Shown in pieces: positions 6,569-13,678 of a stretch of DNA of 32,369 nucleotides. Both the position numbers and the translations under genes were made by a program. The first letter of the stretch is position 1, and each line of letters opens with the position of its first letter. The notes below the pieces were generated by a model. It was not told the origin of the DNA. It ran no database searches and saw only the letters and a program-made list of their open reading frames with translations. The DNA lies in contig CAIKXA010000103.1 in NCBI GenBank assembly GCA_903831295.1, positions 1 to 32,369 on the forward strand. The letters run 5' to 3'. Source of the stretch: an uncultured bacterium (GTDB lineage Bacteria > Planctomycetota > Phycisphaerae > Phycisphaerales > SM1A02).

Positions 6569-7624
6569 ATGCGAAGCGAATATCGAATTATTGACGCCGC
6601 GGGAAATCGCGCGCGCGAAGGCTTGCGAACGCTGGAGGATGTGCTTCGATTTTCGCTTGATCATGCGGATTTATTGAGCCGCGCCAAGACCTTGCGCCAT
6701 CAGTTGCGCGTGGGATTTGAGCGATTTCCTGCGGGATTGTTGGAGGCCCATCGCGATGCGGCGGGCGACGCGGGCCAACATGTGCACACGCCGCAAGAAT
6801 TTCAGCGGGGTGATGTGCGCGCAGTGGCTGTGGCCGCGGGCAAGCGCGTGATTGAGGCTCTGCGAACGCTTGAGGAAGTTGGAAAAATTATGGACGACGC
6901 GTTTGCCGGGCAAATGGCCGCCATGCGCTATGCAATGTACGACTTGGAACGCGACGCCATTCTTGCGTTTGGTTCGGCCGCGCGTTTTCAACCGCGCGTG
7001 TGCGTGTTGTTGACGGAGTCGCTGTGCAAACTACCTTGGATGGTTGTGCTTCGTGGCGCGCTAGATGGCGGCGCCGACATGATTCAAGTGCGTGAGAAAA
7101 ATATGTCCGACCGCGACTTGGTCGCGCGCGTGAAACAAATCATGGATGTGGCGCGTCCCGCCAACGCACGAGTGATGGTGAATGACCGCGTGGATATTGC
7201 GCTGGCCAGTGGCGCCGACGGCGTTCACTTGGGTACTGGTGATTTGTCCATTCGCGCCGCGCGCAAAATCGCAGGAACAAATTTGCTGATTGGCGCCAGT
7301 ACACACAACGCCGTCGAAGCGTTGGCCGCCGTCACGGAAGGTGCTGATGTGTGCGGCGTGGGCGCCATCTTTGCAACGCAACTCAAGCCCGATCGCTCGC
7401 CATGCGGCGTAGGGCTTGTGGCGGATTTCATTCGTCATTATCCAAACGCACCGCACCTTGCGATTGGTGGAATTTCCGCGCAAAACATTGAACAATTGAC
7501 CGCCGTGGGTTGCCGCGGCGTGGCGGTGAGCGGTGCGGTCTGTGGCGCAAGCAATCCCGCGGCGGTGGTCGCTCACTTGCGCGAAATTCTGTCGCCAAAA
7601 ACTTCGGAGCGCGCCGCAACATGA
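6569..7624 (+). CDS. thiE: ThiD2-ThiE fusion: HMP-phosphate kinase domain plus thiamine-phosphate synthase
   Basis: The protein is 351 residues with two domains. Residues 1-130 match the ThiD2 family: [20 protein letters not shown], then RDAAGDAG and [13 protein letters not shown]. ThiD2 phosphorylates hydroxymethylpyrimidine phosphate and is not homologous to classical ThiD. Residues 140-351 are ThiE, which joins the pyrimidine diphosphate to thiazole phosphate: QVREKN (173-178), [19 protein letters not shown] (204-222), [13 protein letters not shown] and the phosphate loop AIGGI (298-302). The fusion therefore performs two consecutive steps of thiamine synthesis in the cytoplasm. It is divergent from sodA. 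ATG 6569 is set by TACTCT six bases upstream and the ThiD2 N-terminus. Its TGA overlaps the ATG of a 14-codon ORF. Confidence 0.92.
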   Translation: MRSEYRIIDAAGNRAREGLRTLEDVLRFSLDHADLLSRAKTLRHQLRVGFERFPAGLLEAHRDAAGDAGQHVHTPQEFQRGDVRAVAVAAGKRVIEALRTLEEVGKIMDDAFAGQMAAMRYAMYDLERDAILAFGSAARFQPRVCVLLTESLCKLPWMVVLRGALDGGADMIQVREKNMSDRDLVARVKQIMDVARPANARVMVNDRVDIALASGADGVHLGTGDLSIRAARKIAGTNLLIGASTHNAVEALAAVTEGADVCGVGAIFATQLKPDRSPCGVGLVADFIRHYPNAPHLAIGGISAQNIEQLTAVGCRGVAVSGAVCGASNPAAVVAHLREILSPKTSERAAT

Positions 7625-7665
7625 CTTTGCAGTGGTCGCAATCTTTGGAGCGCGAAATATTGTGA
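7621..7665 (+). CDS. 14-codon bridging ORF between thiE and the phnP-like gene
   Basis: [14 protein letters not shown]. Its ATG overlaps the thiE stop (ATGA at 7621-7624) and its TGA overlaps the GTG start of the next gene (GTGA at 7662-7665). It fills the gap exactly. It may only serve to carry terminating ribosomes to the next gene; no peptide function is suggested. Confidence 0.3.
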   Translation: MTLQWSQSLEREIL

Positions 7666-8483
7666 GTCAACTGAACGCCACTTTGACTCTGCTTGGAACA
7701 GGAACAAGTTCTGGCGTACCCGTGATTGGTTGCGCTTGCGCCACGTGCCAAAGCACCGATCCGCGTGACAAGCGCTTGCGCACTGGATCCATGTTGCAAT
7801 TCACCGACGCAGTAGGTCAGCCGCGTGTGATCTTGATCGATGTTCCGCCCGACCACCGCGAGCAAAGTTTGCGCGCGGGCATTGATCGCTGCGACGCGAT
7901 CCTGATCACGCACGGACATGTTGATCATGTATTTGGACTTGATGAAGTGCGCCGCTACAACGCCATGATGCGCCAGCCAATTCCCGTGTACGCCGACAAT
8001 GAAACATGGGAGCAACTTGAGCGCGTCTATCGCCACATTTTTTTCCGTAAGGAAAATAAAAATGATTCCTTCGTGGCCTCGCTCACGCAACAACGCGTTG
8101 CGCACGGCACACAACTGAACTTGCACGGAATTTCCGCCACCGCATTCACGTTGATGCACGGACGACTTCCAATTTTGGGTTGGCGATTTGATTCGCCGCG
8201 CGCTGATCCGTTGTTTCCCATCGCCTATTGCACGGACGTAAACCACATTCCGCATGAGAGTTGGCCGTTTCTGGAGGGCGTGAACACGCTCATTCTGGAC
8301 ATGTTGCGCCCGCGCGCCCATCCGACGCATTTCACATGCGATCAAGCCATTGCAACTGCCGAAAAAATAGCGGCAAAACAAACAATTTTCGTGCATATGA
8401 CCCATGATCTTTTGCATGGCGAGTTCGAGCCAATGCTCCCCTCGGGAATGCGCCTTGGCTTTGACGGCATGAAGATTTCCTAG
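7662..8483 (+). CDS. PhnP-like metallo-beta-lactamase-fold phosphodiesterase
   Basis: The protein is 273 residues from GTG 7662. It has the MBL-fold start LTLLGTGTSSGVPVIGC, a Cys-rich CACATCQ segment typical of the PhnP branch, and the dinuclear metal motif HGHVDH at residues 84-89. Later ligands are the His of LMHGRLPILGW, Asp in AYCTDVNHIP and the final His in IFVHMTHDLLHGEF. PhnP enzymes cleave phosphoribosyl cyclic phosphate, and relatives act on other cyclic phosphodiesters; no phn genes are nearby, so the substrate is open. The GTG start is inferred: GGAG lies 11 bases upstream, and the MBL fold begins five residues in. It probably forms an operon with thiE. Confidence 0.85.
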   Translation: MSQLNATLTLLGTGTSSGVPVIGCACATCQSTDPRDKRLRTGSMLQFTDAVGQPRVILIDVPPDHREQSLRAGIDRCDAILITHGHVDHVFGLDEVRRYNAMMRQPIPVYADNETWEQLERVYRHIFFRKENKNDSFVASLTQQRVAHGTQLNLHGISATAFTLMHGRLPILGWRFDSPRADPLFPIAYCTDVNHIPHESWPFLEGVNTLILDMLRPRAHPTHFTCDQAIATAEKIAAKQTIFVHMTHDLLHGEFEPMLPSGMRLGFDGMKIS

Positions 8484-8507
8484 GCTCGCTCGCCGTCAAA
8501 AATTCGC

Positions 8508-8513
8508 TAAACT
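8508..8513 (+). promoter_or_regulatory. Near-leaderless -10 (TAAACT) of atpG
   Basis: TAAACT, 9 bases before ATG 8523, so the 5' leader would be at most about three bases. Confidence 0.45.
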
Positions 8514-8522
8514 TCTTGCCCC

Positions 8523-9413
8523 ATGGCGCAGATCCGCGAAATTAAAAAACGAATGGTCGCTGTTCGAACGATTCAACGCATCACCAAGACGATGCAGATG
8601 ATCGCCACGGCGAAGTTCACCGCAAGTCTTGCGCGCGCGAAAGCCAGTCGTCCATACATGGAGCGCATCCGCGAATTGGTGGCCGAAGTGGCGGCGCGCG
8701 CCGGTGATGAAAGTCATCCGCTGTGTCTCGCACCTGCCAAGCCAGCCGGCAAAGAACTTATTCTTGTCATTGCCAGCGATCGTGGATTGTGCGGCGCCTA
8801 CAACGGACATGTGCTGCGCACTTCGCTGATCGCTTTGAAGGGCGTCAAGAGCCGCAACGCCCAAAGCGTTGTTGAGACCATCGGTAAAAAAGCCACCGCA
8901 TTCTTTAAGTTTCAAAAAATCGCCGTTGCACAGAAGCACCAATTTGGTGATCGACCAACTTTTGAAATGGTGGAGCCGTTGGCCGAGCGCTTGATGAGCG
9001 AGTATCTCGCGGGTCAATATGACGCCTGTCGAATTGTGTACATGAAGTTTGTCAGCAACAGCAAGCAAATTCCAGAGACTCTGCAATTGCTGCCGATGCG
9101 CGTGCCAGCCGCCGCCATCAAAAGTGAAACCAAGAGCGACGCGAAGAGCGGCGAGGCGTTGTATGAATTCAACCCAAATGCCGGTGAATTGCTCAATGAT
9201 TTACTGCCGCGCGCCGTGAAAATTAGTTTGTTCCAAGCCGTGATTGACGCCATTGTCAGCGAAAATGTAATGCGCATGATCGCCATGAAGGCCGCCACGG
9301 ACAACGCTTCTGGAATCGCGAAATCTTTACACCGCAGTTACAACCGCGCGCGTCAGGGTCGAATCACCACCGAGCTCACGGAAATTATTTCGGGCGCAGC
9401 CGCCTTGGAATAA
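8523..9413 (+). CDS. atpG: F0F1 ATP synthase gamma subunit
   Basis: The protein is 296 residues, normal length. The gamma subunit is the rotating central stalk of ATP synthase. The N-terminal coiled-coil helix MAQIREIKKRMVAVRTIQRI is typical, as are the conserved SDRGLCGAYN (85-94) and the C-terminal helix ENVMRMIAMKAATDNASG with RARQGRITTELTEIISGA. Normally atpG lies between atpA and atpD. Here its neighbours are a PhnP-like gene and a rhodanese gene, and no other ATP synthase gene is present in the window. A TAAACT box close to the ATG suggests its own promoter. A second, operonic atpG elsewhere cannot be excluded. Confidence 0.95.
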   Translation: MAQIREIKKRMVAVRTIQRITKTMQMIATAKFTASLARAKASRPYMERIRELVAEVAARAGDESHPLCLAPAKPAGKELILVIASDRGLCGAYNGHVLRTSLIALKGVKSRNAQSVVETIGKKATAFFKFQKIAVAQKHQFGDRPTFEMVEPLAERLMSEYLAGQYDACRIVYMKFVSNSKQIPETLQLLPMRVPAAAIKSETKSDAKSGEALYEFNPNAGELLNDLLPRAVKISLFQAVIDAIVSENVMRMIAMKAATDNASGIAKSLHRSYNRARQGRITTELTEIISGAAALE

Positions 9414-9554
9414 ATTGACAAGCGCAGTTCAACGTGTGCGCCGCGATTTGCGCCACCCATGCGAACAGTTCGCGCCGCCTGCGGCACATATTCAATTCAT
9501 TATTTAAACACATCGCGTGAAGCGCGCTTGGAACAACGTGTTCGCCTGTAAAAA

Positions 9555-10022
9555 TTATTGCGGTGGCGGGACTTTGTCTGGAGCGCTTGGCGGCGCCGGA
9601 AATCCAGTCTCAAGCGTGTTGCCATCGCGTGTCCATGCCTTCAGGCCGCCTTCAAGTGTGTAGACGTCGCTGAAGTCAAGCTCAATCAAGCGTTTGCTTG
9701 CCGCCTTAGCAATAGTGTCGTCATATGAGGTGTCGTAGACCACGAACAAGTCGTAGCGCCCGAGCACCAACCCAGCCTCCGCCGTCATGCGCGGAAACGG
9801 CAAATTTATCGCGCCAGGAATGTGGCCCTCGGCATATTTTTCTGGACTTCGCGGATCAACCCACACGCTCACGGGGGCGTTCTTCATCATGCTGCCAGGT
9901 TCGTTCATCAATTCAACGGCCTTAAATGGCGTCACATAGGTGATATTTTTGTCGCTGGTGCTTTTTGTGCACGCGGTGGCGGCGGTAATGATCGTGAAAC
10001 AAATGGTCGCAAGTATTCGCAT
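9555..10022 (-). CDS. Rhodanese-like lipoprotein without the catalytic cysteine
   Basis: The protein is 155 residues. The N-terminus MRILATICFTIITAATAC is a signal with a plausible lipobox ending at Cys18. Then comes a rhodanese fold: VSVWVDPRSPEKYAEGHIPGAINLPF, the position of the active loop, and LEGGLKAW near the end. In active sulfurtransferases the loop reads C-x-x-G-x-R; here the corresponding segment is VVYDTSYDDT, with Asp in place of Cys. It is therefore unlikely to carry persulfide and may bind a partner instead. It is divergent from a DsbD-domain gene, 113 bases apart, and stands near an exported redoxin. No TAnnnT box sits before the ATG; a weaker GACAAT lies 6 bases upstream. Confidence 0.82.
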   Translation of the reverse strand: MRILATICFTIITAATACTKSTSDKNITYVTPFKAVELMNEPGSMMKNAPVSVWVDPRSPEKYAEGHIPGAINLPFPRMTAEAGLVLGRYDLFVVYDTSYDDTIAKAASKRLIELDFSDVYTLEGGLKAWTRDGNTLETGFPAPPSAPDKVPPPQ

Positions 10023-10121
10023 TATTTGATTGTCACCGCATTTGGTCCGCGGGGCAACTGTGAAAATAGAATTTCAGTCGCCGCCGCGTTTTGCCATTTG
10101 TGAAACTTGCCGTGGCATGTC

Positions 10122-10127
10122 TATGCT
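10122..10127 (+). promoter_or_regulatory. Near-leaderless -10 (TATGCT) of the DsbD-domain gene
   Basis: TATGCT, 8 bases before ATG 10136. Confidence 0.45.
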
Positions 10128-10135
10128 TTCGTTCA

Positions 10136-11077
10136 ATGATGATCCGTTTTCGTTTCCTGTTTTTAACCGCATGCATGCTTGGCGCCGCCGTGCAAGCATT
10201 TTCAATATTTCAAACCGCTGACGCATCCATTCAGGTAGCTCCAACCAAGTCAAATTTTAAAGCAACGGGTGCCGCAAAGTCCGACAGTCCTGCACAACTT
10301 GTGACAGCCAACTCCAAGACCAGGGTCAAGGCCACGTCCGCGGGTTGGGTGAAACTTGCTGGTGGCGAAACCGCCGCGGTGGTGCGCTTTGAAATAGAAA
10401 ATGGCTGGCACATGTACTGGGAAAATCCTGGTGACAGCGGTGCGCCTCCACTGGCGCAACTGAGTGCGATGCAAGGATGGACTTTGTTGGAGCCAATTTT
10501 TCCGCGGCCTTCTATTTTAAAAACCGCCGACGACACGGAATTTATTTATAACAATTCGTGGGAATGGCTCTTGCCCATCGAGGGTCCCGCGGGCGCTTCT
10601 CCGCCAGCGTGTTCGTTTGATCTTTCATGGATGGTCTGCAAGGAAAACTGCGAAATTGGCAGGGCGCGCGTGGAATTTGCGGCGGCGGTTGGCGACATTC
10701 CTCCGGCGGGCGCGGTTCGACTTGGCCGCTCAATTGCAACTATGGGCGCAACGGCGACATTCAATTCTAAAGATCAAGCCATCACGATTTTTGGCGATGC
10801 GGGCAAGACTGCAAACACAAATTCTAAAAACAGTTCCGCAAACACGGCGCAGTTCATTCCTGCCATCATCCCCGGCGTGTCTCTGAAGTTCACGGGTCCA
10901 TTTCAAGCGAAGCTGCGAGATGAAAAATTCACGCTCAACATTCCAATAGAAATTCAGCCGCAAAATGCTCTGGGAAAGCCGATTGTGTTCAAAGGGTTGT
11001 TTCTTTACGGCCAATTAGACAGCGATTGTTGCGAAAACATTCGCCTTCCATTGAACATGCAAGTTTCCCAACCCTAA
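10136..11077 (+). CDS. Exported protein with a DsbD N-terminal (DsbD-alpha-like) domain
   Basis: The protein is 313 residues. Residues 1-30 are a signal peptide (RFLFLTACMLGAAVQAF). The core resembles the periplasmic alpha domain of DsbD: WHMYWENPGDSGAPP from about residue 91, a FPRPSILKTADDTEFIYN segment, and WMVCKENC with Cys168 and Cys172. In the DsbD alpha domain this region carries redox-active cysteines that pass electrons to periplasmic partners. The membrane beta and thioredoxin gamma domains of full DsbD are missing, so this is a stand-alone domain. ATG 10136 (immediately followed by a second ATG) is chosen from the signal peptide. The next gene downstream encodes a redoxin, suggesting a shared thiol role. 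Confidence 0.82.
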   Translation: MMIRFRFLFLTACMLGAAVQAFSIFQTADASIQVAPTKSNFKATGAAKSDSPAQLVTANSKTRVKATSAGWVKLAGGETAAVVRFEIENGWHMYWENPGDSGAPPLAQLSAMQGWTLLEPIFPRPSILKTADDTEFIYNNSWEWLLPIEGPAGASPPACSFDLSWMVCKENCEIGRARVEFAAAVGDIPPAGAVRLGRSIATMGATATFNSKDQAITIFGDAGKTANTNSKNSSANTAQFIPAIIPGVSLKFTGPFQAKLRDEKFTLNIPIEIQPQNALGKPIVFKGLFLYGQLDSDCCENIRLPLNMQVSQP

Positions 11078-11120
11078 TTGGATTCGCATTTTCCAACGCA
11101 GTTGACCGCATCGAGTGGGC

Positions 11121-11126
11121 TATACT
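11121..11126 (+). promoter_or_regulatory. Promoter -10 (TATACT) of the redoxin gene
   Basis: TATACT lies about 60 bases before ATG 11188, giving a leader of roughly 55 bases. The leader ends in GAAAGGA (11173-11179), 8 bases from the ATG, one of the few good Shine-Dalgarno sites here. Confidence 0.5.
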
Positions 11127-11187
11127 GCTGAGTCAATATTTTGTGTTCAGTTTCTTTGTTTCACCAAACCCCGAAAGGATTCACTTC

Positions 11188-11874
11188 ATGAAGCACTCAC
11201 GTCTGACAGCGTTGCTCACAGGTTCCGCACTTTTGTTTGGCGCCGCCACATTCGCCATGGCTGACGACACCAAGAAGGACAAGAAGCACGACAAGGCCGC
11301 CGACACCACCGACACCAAGGAAAAGCGCGTGAAGGTTGGCGAGCAAGTCCCAAATTTCAGCATGACCGATGTCAACGGAAAGACAATGCAATTCAGCGAC
11401 TTTTCCGGCAAGACCGTTGTGATGGAATGGGTCAATCCAGGTTGCCCAGTGTGCGTTGGAGTGACCAAGGGTGGCCTAGTCACCAAAATGATCGCTGACG
11501 CCAAAGCGATTGATCCCAATGTTGTGTTTGTCATGGTCAACAGCACGGCTGCAACGGCCAATGATCCAAAGGCAACCGCGACTTACTTGGCCGAGCACAA
11601 AGTGGTGGCCAACGCCGAGGTGATTGATGGCAGTGGAGTGATTGGAAAGATGTTCGACGCCAAGACCACGCCCGCCGTGTATGTGATTGATTCAAAGGGC
11701 ACGCTGGTGTACAGCGGCGCCTTTGATGACAGTTCCGATCGTGGCTCTACCCCAGGCAAGACCAACTATGTGATCAACGCGCTCACGCAACTCAAGGCCG
11801 GCGAAAAAGTTTCGCCCGACAAGACCAAGTCCTATGGCTGCGGCGTGAAGTACGCCAAGAGTCAAAATGGCTAA
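11188..11874 (+). CDS. Exported thioredoxin-fold redoxin (AhpC/TSA-like)
   Basis: The protein is 228 residues. The signal peptide (LTALLTGSALLFGAATFAMA) ends near residue 25 and is followed by a very charged linker rich in Lys and Asp. The thioredoxin fold begins at VGEQVPNFSMTDVNGK, and the active site is CPVC (Cys86, Cys89) in MEWVNPGCPVC. Later conserved parts are the cis-Pro region KTTPAVYVIDSKG and YSGAFDD. Such proteins reduce or peroxidatically react with substrates in the periplasm; the exact activity is unknown. Two further Cys-free regions and a C-terminal YGCGVKY complete it. Unlike most genes here it has a leader and a good Shine-Dalgarno, which suggests strong expression. A strong terminator follows. 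Confidence 0.88.
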   Translation: MKHSRLTALLTGSALLFGAATFAMADDTKKDKKHDKAADTTDTKEKRVKVGEQVPNFSMTDVNGKTMQFSDFSGKTVVMEWVNPGCPVCVGVTKGGLVTKMIADAKAIDPNVVFVMVNSTAATANDPKATATYLAEHKVVANAEVIDGSGVIGKMFDAKTTPAVYVIDSKGTLVYSGAFDDSSDRGSTPGKTNYVINALTQLKAGEKVSPDKTKSYGCGVKYAKSQNG

Positions 11875-11902
11875 TTTACAGTTGATTTCATTGTAAAAAC
11901 GA

Positions 11903-11939
11903 AGAAGCCCGGCCTTGCGGTCGGGCTTCTTTTATTTTT
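11903..11939 (+). terminator. Intrinsic terminator between redoxin and dnaN, two-way
   Basis: An 11-bp stem with one G.U pair (AGAAGCCCGGC with GTCGGGCTTCT, 11903-11930) and a 6-base loop is followed by T4-A-T5 on the plus strand. On the minus strand the same hairpin is followed by TCGTTTTTA, so it can also end dnaN transcription. Confidence 0.92.
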
Positions 11940-11953
11940 ACGTCAAGCTGAAT

Positions 11954-13075
11954 TCAAACATTCAGCGGCATGATGACATAGGTGAACTCTTGACCAATGC
12001 GAAGCACGCCAGGCTTGTTGGTGGCTTTCAGTTCAATGGTGACTTCTGGCGCGTCAATAATTTTAAGCGCGTCCACAATGTAGCCAGGGTTGAATCCAAC
12101 TTCGATTGGCTCGCCTTGGAATCCTTCAAGCGGCATTGTGATTTCTGAATCGCCAACATCGGGCGAACTGCTTGACAGTGTCAACTGTGTCGCGGTGAAA
12201 CTCATCCGCACGCCTTTGCTTTGTTCGCTGGTCAGTAAACTCGATCGGCGCACGGCTGCGGTCAACGCCGCTACATCGCATGTCACGCGACGATCATGTT
12301 CCTTTGGAATCACGTCGTCAAAGGGCGGGAAAGTTCCCTCAATCAAACTAGTCACCATCTTCGCGGCGTCGGCGCCACTACCAATGGTGAACACAAGTCT
12401 GCCATCGGCCTTGGCAATTTCAATTGGATCCTCCGGATCAACCGCCAAGCGATTGAGCAAATTGAGCGCCTTTGTAGGCACAATTACGGATGAATCGGTT
12501 TCGGTGGCGGAGATGCAATCGCCCTTGGCAACCGCCAAGCGGCGGCCGTCGGTGCCCACAAGTCGCAGGCGTTTGCCCACTCGTTCAATCAACACGCCGC
12601 CAATGGCGTAGCGATTATTTTCAACCGCGGTCGCGAAAATAGTTCGACCAACCAACTTGCGAAATGTCGCTGCGCTGACGGTGCATTCCGGCTTTGAATT
12701 TATTTGAGGCGGTGCTGGAAATTCCTTCGGGTCGTAGCCGTTGACGTTGAAGCGCATGCCATCGGCCTTGATGGACAAAATAGATTTGTTGGATTCAAAC
12801 GCCAACGTTGTTCCGGCGCATTCACGCGCGATTTGTGAAAGACGCTCCGCTGGCACCAACGCCTCGCCAGGCGATTTCACATCCACACTGGCCACTGGAA
12901 TTTCAAGCGCGATGTCCTTGTCGGCGGCTTGCAGGTATAAACGATTGTCTTTCGCCGTTAACTTGATGCAAAGCAGGGCGGGCACATTTCCGCGTGTCGC
13001 CACAACGGCGGCGGCAATCTGCACAGCTTCAACAAAGGCGGCACGGTCGCAAATCAATTTCATTTGGTCAGCCAT
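11954..13075 (-). CDS. dnaN: DNA polymerase III beta subunit (sliding clamp)
   Basis: The protein is 373 residues, the usual clamp length. As a ring-shaped dimer it tethers polymerase to DNA and also serves repair proteins. Three clamp repeats can be followed: the first begins MKLICDRAAFVEAVQIAA, the second includes FATAVENNRYAIGGVLIE and VGTDGRRLAV, and the third ends in FTYVIMPLNV, the normal clamp terminus that forms part of the protein-binding pocket. It is not next to dnaA or recF in this window. ATG 13075 gives MADQ before the conserved start; the second ATG at codon 5 is also possible. The leader holds two inverted repeats directly before the start. Confidence 0.95.
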   Translation of the reverse strand: MADQMKLICDRAAFVEAVQIAAAVVATRGNVPALLCIKLTAKDNRLYLQAADKDIALEIPVASVDVKSPGEALVPAERLSQIARECAGTTLAFESNKSILSIKADGMRFNVNGYDPKEFPAPPQINSKPECTVSAATFRKLVGRTIFATAVENNRYAIGGVLIERVGKRLRLVGTDGRRLAVAKGDCISATETDSSVIVPTKALNLLNRLAVDPEDPIEIAKADGRLVFTIGSGADAAKMVTSLIEGTFPPFDDVIPKEHDRRVTCDVAALTAAVRRSSLLTSEQSKGVRMSFTATQLTLSSSSPDVGDSEITMPLEGFQGEPIEVGFNPGYIVDALKIIDAPEVTIELKATNKPGVLRIGQEFTYVIMPLNV

Positions 13076-13080
13076 AAGAA

Positions 13081-13117
13081 GTGGTCCACGGGCTGGAATA
13101 GCCCAACTTGAAGTGTA
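13081..13117 (-). promoter_or_regulatory. dnaN promoter with 5'-terminal hairpins
   Basis: On the minus strand TACACT (13112-13117) is followed within about 7 bases by GGGCT-ATTCC-AGCCC (13090-13104) and then by the odd palindrome GTGGACCAC (13081-13089), only 5 bases before the ATG. The mRNA would therefore begin with a stem-loop. No Shine-Dalgarno is visible. Confidence 0.4.
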
Positions 13118-13177
13118 ACCAACAGAAAAAAATATGTTTGGCGCTTTGGATCATTCGACTTGCAAGCCCGCGGCATC

Positions 13178-13183
13178 TACGCT
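13178..13183 (+). promoter_or_regulatory. Leaderless-type -10 (TACGCT) of the zinc-ribbon membrane protein gene
   Basis: TACGCT, 6 bases before ATG 13190; it decides this start over an upstream in-frame codon. Confidence 0.55.
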
Positions 13184-13189
13184 TCAAGC

Positions 13190-13576
13190 ATGATTCTTCG
13201 CCTACTGCAAGCCGTGAATCGGGTCTACCCATTTGTGGTGCTGTTTGGCTACATGGGGGCATTTTTGTTGGCCTTCATCTGCATATTTTCATTTCCGCTG
13301 GGCGCGTTGGTGTTGGTCATCGGCAGTGTGTTGAGTTTGGCGTTCGTGGTTTTCTTTGGCGAAACACTGAGCGGCATAGAAGGAATCTTGACGCGTCGCA
13401 CGTTGAAAAAAAATCGTTGCCCCGCATGCCGCATGGGACCAATTCAAAAAAATGCCGCGACATATCAATGCCTAGGTTGTGGAATTTGTTTTGACATGGA
13501 TGGCGCGCAACTTTTGCAAGATGCCCAAGAAATAGAAGCATCCGACGCGGACGCAAAATTTATTGTTGTTGACTAA
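13190..13576 (+). CDS. Small membrane protein with a C-terminal zinc ribbon
   Basis: The protein is 128 residues. I do not recognise a named family. Residues 12-58 contain two adjacent hydrophobic segments (FVVLFGYMGAFLLAFICIF and LGALVLVIGSVLSLAFVVFF), most likely two membrane helices with a very short turn. After a basic stretch (TRRTLKKNR) comes a treble-clef-like zinc ribbon, CPAC (77-80) and CLGC (94-97), with an extra Cys100. The acidic tail follows. The zinc ribbon should face the cytoplasm given the positive-inside rule. It is divergent from dnaN, but nothing links their functions. ATG 13190 is supported by the TACGCT box. Confidence 0.75.
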   Translation: MILRLLQAVNRVYPFVVLFGYMGAFLLAFICIFSFPLGALVLVIGSVLSLAFVVFFGETLSGIEGILTRRTLKKNRCPACRMGPIQKNAATYQCLGCGICFDMDGAQLLQDAQEIEASDADAKFIVVD

Positions 13577-13606
13577 GGCGTTGCGAACAGCGCGTAAGCG
13601 GGGATC

Positions 13607-13645
13607 ACAAACCCCAACTACAAACCCCAACTACAAACCCCGGCT
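13607..13645. repeat. Three tandem 13-base repeats
   Basis: ACAAACCCCAACT occurs at 13607-13619 and 13620-13632, and a diverged copy ending CCCCGGCT at 13633-13645. It lies between two convergent genes. A GGGG at 13600-13603 could pair with any of the three CCCC runs. No T-tract follows, so it is not a standard terminator. Confidence 0.7.
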
Positions 13646-13678
13646 CAAATAATTTTCAACGATCGATCAAGCCGCGAG

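Noticed and set aside
11102-11126. TTGACC with TATACT as a complete -35/-10 promoter for redoxin
   Set aside because: The spacing is only 13 bp, outside the 15-19 bp range; only the TATACT part is kept as evidence.
13607-13645. Possible CRISPR-like array
   Set aside because: The units are 13 bases, directly adjacent without spacers, and only three in number.
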